Source: Pseudonocardia ammonioxydans
Lineage (GTDB): Bacteria; Actinomycetota; Actinomycetes; Mycobacteriales; Pseudonocardiaceae
NCBI RefSeq assembly: GCF_900115005.1
Contig: NZ_FOUY01000020.1
Span: 1 to 64,000 of the forward strand
Length of the DNA: 64,000 nucleotides
Direction of reading: 5' to 3'
Positions 24,872 to 32,960 of the stretch are shown here, in pieces (position 1 is the stretch's first letter; each line of letters opens with the position of its first letter). Below the pieces are notes generated by a model, which was not told the DNA's origin, searched no databases, and saw nothing but the letters and a program-made list of their open reading frames with translations. The position numbers were made by a program, and so were the translations under genes.

Positions 24872-25561
24872 ATGCGCGCGACCCGTACCCTCGCCACCAT
24901 CGGCCTGTTCGCCACCCTGACCCTCGGCCTCGCCGCCTGCGGTGGCGGCGCCGAGCCGGCGGCCCCCGCGGAGTCGGCGCCGCCGATGTCGTCCGGGCAG
25001 CCGATGTCGTCCGCACCGGCCATGCCGGCATCGGACGGCGTCACCACCGACGCCGACGTCTTCGGCCCGGCCTGCGGGCAGCTCCCGCAGGGCGACGAGC
25101 CCGGGTCGATCGACTCGATGGGACCGCAGCCGGTCGCCACGGCGGCGAGCAACAACCCGCTGCTGAGCACGCTGGTGACCGCGGTCGGCAAGGTGCCCGG
25201 CCTGGCCGACACGCTGAACCAGCAGGAGGCGATCACGGTGTTCGCGCCGGCGAACGACGCCTTCACCGCCGTGCAGGAACAGCTGGGCGAGGAGCAGTTC
25301 AACGCACTGCTCGCGGACACCGAGACGTTGCAGGGCCTGCTGTCCTACCACGTGACGCCGCAGCGCATGGACGCCGCGGGCCTGGTCGAGGCGAAGACCC
25401 TGACCCAGCTCGCCGGTGGGGACCTCACCGTCGGCGGCACCCCGGAGGCCCCCACCGTCACCGACGGCATGGGGAACACGGCCAACGTCCTGTGCGGCAA
25501 CATCCCGACCGCGAACGCCACCGTGTTCGTGATCGACAAGGTCCTGATGCCGAAGGGCTGA
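24872..25561 (+). CDS. Fasciclin (FAS1) domain lipoprotein
   Basis: A 229-residue MPT70/MPT83-like protein. The N-terminus is a lipoprotein signal with lipobox LAAC at residues about 20-23, then a Pro/Ser/Met linker (PMSSGQPMSSAPAMPA). A single FAS1 domain follows: NPLLSTLVTAVGKVPGLADTLN, ITVFAPANDAFTAV, LLSYHVTPQRM, ATVFVIDKVLMPKG. GAGAGG precedes the ATG. FAS1 proteins mediate adhesion. The pairing with a molybdenum oxidoreductase is also seen in other actinobacteria as far as I recall. Confidence 0.9.
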   Translation: MRATRTLATIGLFATLTLGLAACGGGAEPAAPAESAPPMSSGQPMSSAPAMPASDGVTTDADVFGPACGQLPQGDEPGSIDSMGPQPVATAASNNPLLSTLVTAVGKVPGLADTLNQQEAITVFAPANDAFTAVQEQLGEEQFNALLADTETLQGLLSYHVTPQRMDAAGLVEAKTLTQLAGGDLTVGGTPEAPTVTDGMGNTANVLCGNIPTANATVFVIDKVLMPKG

Positions 25562-25661
25562 CGCACCCGCCGGACCCGTCCGCTCGGAGAGGCGCGCGGC
25601 CGGGACCCCGGCTGATAGACAGGTCGCGATACCCGCACGCGAGGAGCAAGGGAGCTTCCCA

Positions 25662-26063
25662 GTGGCTTTCCCCGGACTGCAGCACGTCGCGCTGACCGTC
25701 AGCGACCTCGAGCGCAGCACGACGTGGTACGCGGCCCTGTTCGGCGCCGATCCGGTCCTCGACGAGGACGAGGACGGTGGCCGCTTTCACCACACGGTGT
25801 TCGCCCTCGACGGCGGCATGCTGTTCGGCCTGCACACCCATCAGGGGCGCGAGTCCCGCGACCGGTTCGACGAGCAGCGCACCGGGCTCGACCACGTCAG
25901 CTTCGCCGCCGGCTCGCACGCCGAGCTGGAGCAGTGGGCGAGGAAGCTGACCGAGCTGGGCATCGAGCACGACGGCATCAAGAAGTCCCACTACGGCAGC
26001 GGGATCTCCTTCCGCGACCCGGACGGCATCGCGCTGGAGTTCTTCGCCTTCCCGGAGAGCTGA
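25662..26063 (+). CDS. VOC family (glyoxalase-like) protein
   Basis: A 133-residue vicinal-oxygen-chelate protein with both half domains: LQHVALTVSDLERSTTWYAALFGADPV (metal His), FALDGGMLFGLHTHQG, GLDHVSFAAGSHAELEQWARKLTELGIEHDG, and GISFRDPDGIALEFFAF with the metal Glu. Members act as glyoxalases, dioxygenases or resistance proteins; the substrate cannot be told. The start is GTG with AAGGGAG upstream. A strong terminator follows. Confidence 0.87.
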   Translation: MAFPGLQHVALTVSDLERSTTWYAALFGADPVLDEDEDGGRFHHTVFALDGGMLFGLHTHQGRESRDRFDEQRTGLDHVSFAAGSHAELEQWARKLTELGIEHDGIKKSHYGSGISFRDPDGIALEFFAFPES

Positions 26064-26070
26064 GATCCAC

Positions 26071-26102
26071 CCGCGGGCCCGGCGTGTGCCGGGCCCGCGG
26101 GC
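26071..26102. terminator. Perfect 14-bp bidirectional terminator
   Basis: CCCGCGGGCCCGGC, loop GTGT and GCCGGGCCCGCGGG pair completely. It lies 7 bp past the VOC gene stop and 4 bp before the stop of the convergent small gene, serving both. Confidence 0.8.
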
Positions 26103-26106
26103 CGGC

Positions 26107-26289
26107 TCAGGCCGCCGGCGTCCGGCGGCGCAGCGCGGTACGCGCCACCGCCAGGTGCTGGGCGACCTCGGCGGTGATCAGCTCGACGTGCAGCCCCTCG
26201 GAGTCCTCGGTCCGGAGGGCGCGATGGCGCCGGACGAGGTCCTCGAGGCCGTCGAGCAGCCGGGTACCGGGATCGGTGGGACCGGTCAT
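26107..26289 (-). CDS. Small conserved-looking protein, unknown function
   Basis: A 60-residue, mostly helical protein (TRLLDGLEDLVRRHRALRTE, LHVELITAEVAQHLAVARTAL). No family recognised. GGGAGAG stands 5 nt before the ATG, and the terminator after it supports a real gene. It lies 41 bp downstream of the leader-type ORF at 26331-26405 and may belong to the ABC importer operon. Confidence 0.55.
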   Translation of the reverse strand: MTGPTDPGTRLLDGLEDLVRRHRALRTEDSEGLHVELITAEVAQHLAVARTALRRRTPAA

Positions 26290-26330
26290 GGTGCTCTCCC
26301 GTGGTCACAGGGTCGATGGACGGGAACGGG

Positions 26331-26405
26331 TCACGGCCGACAGAGTGACGCGTGCGTGAGCCCGTGGTCGACGACACGCCGCCGGGACAGGACGGTGCGG
26401 GTCAT
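26331..26405 (-). CDS. Cys-codon leader-type peptide (RRR-x-VDHG) at the end of the ABC operon
   Basis: A 24-codon ORF whose ATG overlaps the ABC ATPase stop (ATGA). It ends in SRRRVVDHGLTHASLCRP. It shares RRR-x-VDHG and V-D-x8-C-R with the leader ORF at 8512-8583. The cysteine codon is TGT. It lies upstream of the 60-residue gene, so it may act on that gene or be read after the ATPase. Confidence 0.5.
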   Translation of the reverse strand: MTRTVLSRRRVVDHGLTHASLCRP

Positions 26406-28030
26406 GTCACCACTCCCGCCCGTCTACCGGCGACCGCAGCGAGCAGCTCTCTGGTGTGGTCGTCCCGCGGGTCGGTGAACAGCTCCGCGGTCGGCCGCAG
26501 CTCACGCAGCCGACCGTCCCGCAGGACGCCGGTACGGTGCGCGACCCGGCGGACGACGGCCAGGTCGTGCGAGATGAACACATACGACAGGCCGTCGCGG
26601 TCCTGCAGCTCGGCGAGCAGCTCCAGCACCCGGGCCTGCACCGACACGTCGAGCGCGGACACCGGCTCGTCGCAGACCACCAGGTCCGGGGACAGCGCGA
26701 GTGCGCGGGCGATCGCGACCCGCTGCCGCTGCCCGCCGGAGAGCTCCGCCGGCCGCCGGTCCAGCACCGACGACGGCAGCGCCACCCGGTCGAGGAGCTC
26801 CGCGGCCCGGGCGTCGCGCTCGCGGGCGGTGCCGACGGAGAACGCGCGCAGCGGCTCGGTGACGACCTCGCGGATCCGGAACCGCGGGTCCAGCGACGCG
26901 TACGGGTTCTGGTAGATCAGCTGGGCCCGTCGGCGCAGCCGCCGCCACGCCTCCCCGCGGACCGCCGTGACGTCCTCGCCGCCGATCAGCACCTGCCCGG
27001 AGGTGGGGTCCTCCAGGCGCAGCAGCAGCCGGGCCGTCGTCGACTTGCCCGATCCGGACTCGCCGACCAGGGCGAGCGTCTCGCCGCGGGCGACGGTGAA
27101 CGACACCCCGTCCACGGCGCGGTGGGTGCCACGGGTCCATTCTCCCCGGGCCCGGGGCAGCGGGAAGTCCTTCACCAGGTCCCGCACCTCGGCGACCGGC
27201 GTGCCGGAACCGTCGACGGCGGGCCGGTCCCGCGGTGCGGTCACGGCGAGCCCGGGCGCGGCGTCGAGGAGCTCGCGGGTGTAGGGGTCGCGGGCACCGG
27301 CGAGCAGCTCGGCGGGTGTGCCCTGCTCGACGACCCGCCCGTGCCGCAGGACGACGACCCGGTCGGCCCGGTCGGTGGCGACCGCCAGGTCGTGGGTGAT
27401 CAGCAGCAGCGCGGTGCCGAGCTCGCGGCGCAGCGTGTCGAGGTGGTCGAGGATCCGGCGGGCGACGGTGGCGTCGAGCGCGCTGGTCGGCTCGTCGGCG
27501 ATCACCAGCGCCGGGCCGGCGGCGATCGCGATCGCGATGAGCACCCGCTGGCGCATCCCGCCGGACAGCTCGTGCGGGTACTGCCCGGCCCGGGTCCCCG
27601 GGTCCGGCAGCCCGGCCTGCTCCAGCAACTCCACGGCGCGGGCGGGCGCCGAGCGCCGGTCGGCGAGCCCGTGCGTGCGCAGCACCTCGCCGACCTGGGT
27701 GCCGATCTTCTGCACCGGGTTGAGCCCGACGCCGGGGTCCTGCGGCACGAGCCCGATCCGGGCCCCGCGCACGGTGCGCAGTGCCCGTCCGGACAGCCCG
27801 GTCAGCTCGGTGCCGTCGAGCACGGCGCTACCGCCGGTGACGCTCCCGCCCTCGGGCAGCAGCCCGATCACGGCCTGGGCGAGGGTCGACTTGCCCGACC
27901 CGGACTCGCCGACCAGGGCCACGACCTCCCCCGGCGCGACGTCGAGGTCGACCCCGCGCACGGCCTGCACCGGCCCGCCGGTCCCGCGGTAGCTCACCGC
28001 CAGGTCCCGCACCGTCAGCAGCGCGCTCAC
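26402..28030 (-). CDS. Fused double ATPase of a peptide/nickel-type ABC importer (DppD-DppF)
   Basis: A 542-residue protein with two complete ABC domains. First: VALVGESGSGKSTLAQAVIGLLPEG, ELSGGMRQRVLIAIAIAAGPALVIADEPTSALD. Second: LALVGESGSGKSTTARLLLRLEDP, ELSGGQRQRVAIARALALSPDLVVCDEPVSALD. Most oligopeptide importers use two separate subunits. The GTG start overlaps the upstream permease stop (GTGA). It powers the two permeases that precede it. The organosulfur context makes a sulfur-containing peptide or compound a likely cargo. Confidence 0.92.
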   Translation of the reverse strand: MSALLTVRDLAVSYRGTGGPVQAVRGVDLDVAPGEVVALVGESGSGKSTLAQAVIGLLPEGGSVTGGSAVLDGTELTGLSGRALRTVRGARIGLVPQDPGVGLNPVQKIGTQVGEVLRTHGLADRRSAPARAVELLEQAGLPDPGTRAGQYPHELSGGMRQRVLIAIAIAAGPALVIADEPTSALDATVARRILDHLDTLRRELGTALLLITHDLAVATDRADRVVVLRHGRVVEQGTPAELLAGARDPYTRELLDAAPGLAVTAPRDRPAVDGSGTPVAEVRDLVKDFPLPRARGEWTRGTHRAVDGVSFTVARGETLALVGESGSGKSTTARLLLRLEDPTSGQVLIGGEDVTAVRGEAWRRLRRRAQLIYQNPYASLDPRFRIREVVTEPLRAFSVGTARERDARAAELLDRVALPSSVLDRRPAELSGGQRQRVAIARALALSPDLVVCDEPVSALDVSVQARVLELLAELQDRDGLSYVFISHDLAVVRRVAHRTGVLRDGRLRELRPTAELFTDPRDDHTRELLAAVAGRRAGVVT

Positions 28031-28962
28031 ACCGACCGCCCCCACTCGCCGTCCAGGGCACGGGAGATGCGGTTGACCGACAGCACGGTCGCCGCGATCA
28101 CCAGGCCGGGCATCGCGCAGATCCACCAGGCCACGGCCAGGTAGTTGCGGCCGTCGGCGACCAGCGAGCCCCACTCCGACGCGGGCGGCGGGGCGCCGTA
28201 GCCGAGGAACGACAGGGCGGACACGGCGAGGATCGCCAGCCCGAACTCGAGCACGGCGAGCGCGGTGACCGGCCCGGCGGCGTTCGGCAGGACGTGCCGC
28301 CACAGCGTGGTGAGCCGGCGGGTGCCGACCGCGCGGGCGGCCTCGACGTAGAGCGAGCGGCGCACCCGCAGCGTCTCGGCCCGCGTCACCCGCGCGAAGC
28401 TCGCCACCCCGGCGATGCCGACCGCGATCGCCACCTTCACCGTCCCGAAGCCGAGCGCGGTGATCAGCGCCAGCGACAGCAGGATCGCCGGGATCGCGAG
28501 CAGCACGTCGACCCCGCGCATCAGGAGCTCGTCCAGCCGGCCGCCGGCGTACCCGGCCGCGAGCCCGACCAGCCCGCCCACGACGAGCGCGACGGCCACC
28601 GCGAGCACGGTGGCCTGCAGCGACAGCGCCGCACCGTGCACCACCCGGGTCCACACGTCGCGGCCGAGGTGGTCGGTGCCGAACCAGTGGCCCGGGCCGG
28701 GCGGCAGCATCCGCTGCGCGGTGTCCCCGACGGCCGGGTCGCCCGGTGCGAGCAGCGCCGGGACGAACGCGGCGGTCAGCACCAGCACGACGACCACGAC
28801 GGCGGCCACCAGCCCGGGACGGCGGCGCAGGAACCGGCCGAGCCGGGCGCCACCACCGGACCGCCCGGCCCGGCGCGGCCCCTCGCGGCCGGCCGAGCCG
28901 GTACCGGCCGGGTCGGGTGGAGTGCGGTCGCGCAGCTCCGGTGGCGGGTGCAGCGTGGTCAT
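28027..28962 (-). CDS. ABC importer permease, DppC type
   Basis: A 311-residue permease with a Pro/Arg-rich cytoplasmic N-terminus (about 50 residues), then helices and family motifs GHWFGTDHLGRDVWTRVVHGAALSLQATVLAV, IPAILLSLALITALGFG and the EAA loop YVEAARAVGTRRLTTLWRHVLPNAAGPV. It pairs with the DppB-type permease, which it overlaps by 4 nt, to form the membrane pore. Confidence 0.9.
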   Translation of the reverse strand: MTTLHPPPELRDRTPPDPAGTGSAGREGPRRAGRSGGGARLGRFLRRRPGLVAAVVVVVLVLTAAFVPALLAPGDPAVGDTAQRMLPPGPGHWFGTDHLGRDVWTRVVHGAALSLQATVLAVAVALVVGGLVGLAAGYAGGRLDELLMRGVDVLLAIPAILLSLALITALGFGTVKVAIAVGIAGVASFARVTRAETLRVRRSLYVEAARAVGTRRLTTLWRHVLPNAAGPVTALAVLEFGLAILAVSALSFLGYGAPPPASEWGSLVADGRNYLAVAWWICAMPGLVIAATVLSVNRISRALDGEWGRSV

Positions 28963-29906
28963 CGGGCACCTCCGGAGACGGTGATCCGCGGGTCGAGCAG
29001 CGGGTAGGCGAGGTCGACGAGCAGGTTGACCACGACGAACGCCAGCGCGGCGAACAGCACGACCCCCTGCACGACCGGGATGTCCTGCACCCCGACCGAG
29101 GCGACGGTGAGCCGTCCCAGCCCGGGCCGGGTGAAGACGGTCTCGACGACCACCGACCCGGCCACCAGGTTCCCGACGACAGTGCCCAGGACCGTCAGCG
29201 CGGGCAGGGTGGCGGTGCCCAGCGCGTGCCGCAGCAGTACCGCCGCCTCCCCGACTCCCTTGGCCCGGGCGGTGGTCACGAACGGCGACTGCAGCGAACG
29301 GGTGAGGCTCGCGGCGAGCACCTGGGCGATCAGCGCGCCGGTCGGGAGCCCGAGCGCGATCGCGGGCAGGACCAGCGACCCCGGCCCGCGGGCCCCGACC
29401 GCGGGCAGCCAGCCGAGCCGGAAGGAGAACAGCTGCACCAGCATCAGCCCGACCCAGAACACCGGCAGCGACACTGCGAGCGAGGGCACCGCCCCCAGCG
29501 CCTGGCGCAGCCACGCGTGGCGGCTACCGGTGGCGGCCAGTGCGACCGCCGTGCCACCGGTGACCGCGACCAGCAGGCCGGCGCCGGCGATCTGCAGGGT
29601 GGGCGGGAGCGCGGCGCCGATCGCGGACCGCACGGGCTCGCCGGTCGCGAACGAGATGCCCAGGTCGCCCTGCAGCGCAGCCCACAGCTTGGTGCCGTAC
29701 TGCACGATCAGCGGCTGGTCCAGGCCGTAGCGGGCACGCAGCGCGTCCAGCTCGGCCGGGCTCGGCTGCTCACCGTCCCCGGCGGCGGCCATCGTCGCCA
29801 CCGGGTCGCCGGGCAGCAGGTAGAGCACGACGAACGAGACCGTCCACGCCGCCCACAGCACGGCGACCGCCAGGCCCAGGCGGCGCAGCAGGTACGGCAG
29901 GCTCAC
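28959..29906 (-). CDS. ABC importer permease, DppB type
   Basis: A 315-residue permease with about six helices: LPYLLRRLGLAVAVLWAAWTVSFVVLYLLPGDPV, ALRARYGLDQPLIVQYG, GDLGISFATGEPV, and the EAA-like FVTTARAKGVGEAAVLLRHALGTATLP. The start is GTG with GGTGG upstream. Between it and the receptor gene lies a four-copy 15-bp repeat. Confidence 0.9.
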   Translation of the reverse strand: MSLPYLLRRLGLAVAVLWAAWTVSFVVLYLLPGDPVATMAAAGDGEQPSPAELDALRARYGLDQPLIVQYGTKLWAALQGDLGISFATGEPVRSAIGAALPPTLQIAGAGLLVAVTGGTAVALAATGSRHAWLRQALGAVPSLAVSLPVFWVGLMLVQLFSFRLGWLPAVGARGPGSLVLPAIALGLPTGALIAQVLAASLTRSLQSPFVTTARAKGVGEAAVLLRHALGTATLPALTVLGTVVGNLVAGSVVVETVFTRPGLGRLTVASVGVQDIPVVQGVVLFAALAFVVVNLLVDLAYPLLDPRITVSGGAR

Positions 29907-29916
29907 CGGTCCACCA

Positions 29917-29976
29917 CCCTCACTCCGGCTTCCCTCACTCCGGCTTCCCTCACTCCGGCTTCCCTCACTCCGACTT
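29917..29976. repeat. 15-bp tandem repeat, four copies, each carrying a stop codon
   Basis: CCCTCACTCCGGCTT occurs at 29917, 29932 and 29947, with a one-base variant at 29962. On the coding strand each unit reads Gly-Lys-(Pro/Ser)-Glu-stop in the receptor frame. The receptor stops in the first unit reached, so the others look like duplications of the gene's own end, as in slippage. Confidence 0.85.
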
Positions 29977-31584
29977 CCAGGCGTCGTGCAGCTGGATCCG
30001 CGACGACGCGTCGAAGGCGACGTCGTGCGCCGTGGGCCCGACCCCGAGGACCGTGGTCAGCTCGACCACCGGGATCTGGTGGTGTCCCGCGGCGAGCAAC
30101 CGCTGGGCCTCGCCGGCCTGCCGCGTCCGCTCGGCGGGGTCGACGGCGGCGGCCTGGGCGACGAGCGCGTCGTCGAGCGGGCCGCCGGCCGGGAACCGGT
30201 AGAAGTTGTTCCCGCCGGACCAGTAGCTCGAGCGCAGGATGTCCGGGTCGGCGCGGGTGAGGTTCGCCCAGAGCGCGACGAAGTCGCCCTTCTGCTGGAT
30301 CACCGCGGTCTCCGAGATCTGCCGTTCGACGAGCTGCAGATCGACACCGATCCGGCGCAGCTGCTGCTGCACCAGTTCCAGCGCCGGCTTGGTGGTCGCG
30401 ATGTTCTGCGCGAAGTTCAGCGGCACGGTGAGCCGCTGCCCGCCCTTCGCCCGGATCCCGTCCGGCCCGGGCAGCCAGCCCGCGGCGTCCAGCACGGCGG
30501 TGGCGCGGGCCGGGTCGTGGCCGAGGTGCCCGGTCTGGTCGGCGTGGGACGGGGTGGTCGACGCCAGCGCGCTGGTCGCCGGCCGGGTCTGCGAGGGATA
30601 CACCGCGGCCACGAGCTCGTCGCGGTCGATGCCGCGCGCGAGGGCCTCGCGCACCGCGGGGTCCGCACCGAGCGGGGTGTCGTGGTTGAACGTGATCCCG
30701 AACGGGATGCCGGGGTTGGCCCGGGCCGGCAGCTCGGCGCCCGCGGCGATGAGCGGGGCCTCGTCCTGCTGGCCGACCGAGGCGATGGCGTCGATCTCGC
30801 CGGCCTGCAGGCTGCCCGCCCGCACCCCGGACTCGGGGACCACGCGGAACTCGGCGCGGTCGAGGTACGCCTCGCCGGGGTGGGTGAACAGCGCCGAACC
30901 CCAGTCGTAGCCGGGCCGCTTCGCGAGCACGGTGACGTCGTCGGTGACGTAGCGTTCCAGGGTGAACGGCCCGGAGCCGATCACCCCGGCGCAGCGCTCG
31001 TCATCGGAGGCCGCGGCGCTGTCCGGGGACAGCAGCCCGAGGCTGTGGGTCGAGGTGCCCTGCAGGAACTGCACGTTGGGCTCGTCGAACCGGACGGTGA
31101 ACTCGGTCGGCCCGGCGACGTCGGTGCCGGCATATCCGGCCAGATAGCCCTTGGGCAGGCTCCCCCGGGCGCCGAGCTCCGGCACCCGGTCGAAGTTCGC
31201 CTTCACCGCCGCCGCGTCGACCGGGACTCCGTCGGAGAACGTCGCACCGGGGCGCAGGGTGAACGTCCACGCCGTCGCGTCGGCGTTCGACGACCACGAG
31301 GTGGCCAGCCAGGGCACGATCTCGCCGGTGTCCGGGTCCTGGTCGGTCAGCGAGTCGACGACCTGGCGCAGCGCGTAGATCGAGTCGTTGCTCGTCACCT
31401 GCTGCGGGTCGGCGCAGCCCTGGTCGGAGGAGACGGCGACGACGAGCGTGCCGCCCGGGCGGGGCGGCCCGGCGTCGGCCTGCGCCCCGCCGGCCCCGGA
31501 GCCGCAGGCGGTCAGGGTCAGGGCGGTCGCTGCGAGGAGCACGGCGCCGCGCCCCGCGGGCAGGAACCGCAGCAGCCTGCTCAC
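29965..31584 (-). CDS. ABC importer substrate-binding lipoprotein, DppA/OppA type
   Basis: A 539-residue SBP_bac_5 receptor. Lipoprotein signal with lipobox LTAC near residue 25, then PPRPGGTLVVAVSSDQGCADPQQV, WLATSWSSNADATAWTFTLRPGATFSDGVPVDAAAVKANFDRV, GSGPFTLERYVTDDVTVLAKRPGYDWG and PAVREALARGIDRDELV. The GTG start overlaps the preceding monooxygenase stop (GTGA), so receptor and enzymes share one message. The cargo is unknown; with two LLM enzymes and a Cys leader upstream an organosulfur compound is inferred. Confidence 0.9.
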   Translation of the reverse strand: MSRLLRFLPAGRGAVLLAATALTLTACGSGAGGAQADAGPPRPGGTLVVAVSSDQGCADPQQVTSNDSIYALRQVVDSLTDQDPDTGEIVPWLATSWSSNADATAWTFTLRPGATFSDGVPVDAAAVKANFDRVPELGARGSLPKGYLAGYAGTDVAGPTEFTVRFDEPNVQFLQGTSTHSLGLLSPDSAAASDDERCAGVIGSGPFTLERYVTDDVTVLAKRPGYDWGSALFTHPGEAYLDRAEFRVVPESGVRAGSLQAGEIDAIASVGQQDEAPLIAAGAELPARANPGIPFGITFNHDTPLGADPAVREALARGIDRDELVAAVYPSQTRPATSALASTTPSHADQTGHLGHDPARATAVLDAAGWLPGPDGIRAKGGQRLTVPLNFAQNIATTKPALELVQQQLRRIGVDLQLVERQISETAVIQQKGDFVALWANLTRADPDILRSSYWSGGNNFYRFPAGGPLDDALVAQAAAVDPAERTRQAGEAQRLLAAGHHQIPVVELTTVLGVGPTAHDVAFDASSRIQLHDAWKSE

Positions 31585-32960
31585 GACGCCACCGCCGGCC
31601 GGCGCCGCTGCCCGAACCGGGACGGGTGCGCCAGGCCGAGGTTCTCGCGCAGCGTCCCGCCGCCGTAGTCGTTCCGGAACACCCCGCGCTCCTGCAGGAT
31701 CGGCACGACCCGGTCGACGACCTCGTCCAACCCGGACGGGCTGACGTGCGAGCCGAGGATGAACCCGTCGCAGGCGTCGGCCTGCACATAGCGGTCGATC
31801 TCGTCGGCGACGCGCTCGGGGGTCCCGACGAACACGGCCCGGTCGAACACGTGCTTGACCGTCTCCCGCAGCGACCAGCCGCGGTTGCCCGCCAGCTCGC
31901 GCCAGGCGGCGACGGTGGCGTGCGCGTCCTGGGTCAGCGGCGCCCGGCCTTCGATCCACTTCGGAGCGTCGGGGGTCGGGTCGACATCGGGCAGCGGACC
32001 GTCCGGGTCGAACGCCGACAGGTCCCGGTTCCACACCATCTCGGCGAGCACAATCGCCGTCCACGGGTCGACCTGCCGGTCGTGGATGTCGGCGTGCCGC
32101 TCGCGGGCCTCGTCCTCGGTGTCACCGAGCACGACGCCGGCGCTGGGCAGGATCCGGACCTCGTCCGGGTTGCGGCCGGCGGCGCGGACCCGGGCCTTGA
32201 CGTCGTCGTGGAAGGCGCGGGCCTCCTCGAAGCGCTGGTAACGGGAGAAGATCGCGTCCGAGTGCGCGGCGGCGAAGTCGCGCCCGGCCGGGGACTCCCC
32301 GGCCTGCAGGATCACCGGGTGCCCCTGCGGGCTGCGCGGGACGCTGAACCGCCCGGCGATGTCGAACTGGTGGCCCGAGACGGCGAAGTCGCCGACGTGG
32401 CCGTCGCGCAGGAACCGTCCCGACGCCGGATCGGCCACGACCGCATCCGACCCCCACGAGTCCCAGAGCGCCCGCACCGCGGTCAGGGTCTCCCCGGCCC
32501 GCTCGTAGCGCTGGTGGTGGCCGAGGAAGCCACCGCGGCGGAAGTTCTCCCCGGTCGGGACGTCCGAGCTGGTGACGACGTTCCAGGCGGCCCGCCCGCC
32601 GGAGAGCGTGTCGAGGGTGGCGAACTTGCGAGCCAGCTCGTAGGGCTCGTTGAACGTCGAGTTGATCGTCCCGGCGAGTCCGATGTGCTCGGTGACGGCG
32701 GCGAGCGCGGCGAGCACGGTGAACGTGTCCGGGCGGCCCACGACATCCTGGTCGAAGACCTCCCCGCCGCGGGTGCGCAGGCGCAGCCCCTCCGCCAGGA
32801 AGAGCAGGTCGAGCTTCCCGCGCTCGGCGGTGCGCGCCCAGTGCTCGAACGACTCCCAGGCGATGTGGCTGCCGGAGGCGGGGTCGCTCCAGACGGTGTC
32901 GTGGTTGACGCCCGGGAAGTAGGCGCCCAGCACGATCTGCTTCCGGTCGGTCCTGCTCAT
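31581..32960 (-). CDS. LLM-class flavin monooxygenase, NtaA/DszA/SfnG-like
   Basis: A 459-residue FMNH2-dependent monooxygenase: KQIVLGAYFPGVNHDTVW, ESFEHWARTAERGKLDLLFLAEG, LSGGRAAWNVVTSSDVPTGENF, GHPVILQAGESPAGRDFAA. It overlaps the LLM gene upstream and the receptor gene downstream by 4 nt each. Enzymes of this branch oxidise organosulfur or amine substrates; together with the neighbouring LLM it may cleave two successive C-S bonds. Confidence 0.88.
   Translation of the reverse strand: MSRTDRKQIVLGAYFPGVNHDTVWSDPASGSHIAWESFEHWARTAERGKLDLLFLAEGLRLRTRGGEVFDQDVVGRPDTFTVLAALAAVTEHIGLAGTINSTFNEPYELARKFATLDTLSGGRAAWNVVTSSDVPTGENFRRGGFLGHHQRYERAGETLTAVRALWDSWGSDAVVADPASGRFLRDGHVGDFAVSGHQFDIAGRFSVPRSPQGHPVILQAGESPAGRDFAAAHSDAIFSRYQRFEEARAFHDDVKARVRAAGRNPDEVRILPSAGVVLGDTEDEARERHADIHDRQVDPWTAIVLAEMVWNRDLSAFDPDGPLPDVDPTPDAPKWIEGRAPLTQDAHATVAAWRELAGNRGWSLRETVKHVFDRAVFVGTPERVADEIDRYVQADACDGFILGSHVSPSGLDEVVDRVVPILQERGVFRNDYGGGTLRENLGLAHPSRFGQRRRPAVAS

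Noticed and set aside
29917..29976. Possible CRISPR array
   Set aside because: Repeats are 15 bp, directly abutting, without spacers; no cas genes in the window.
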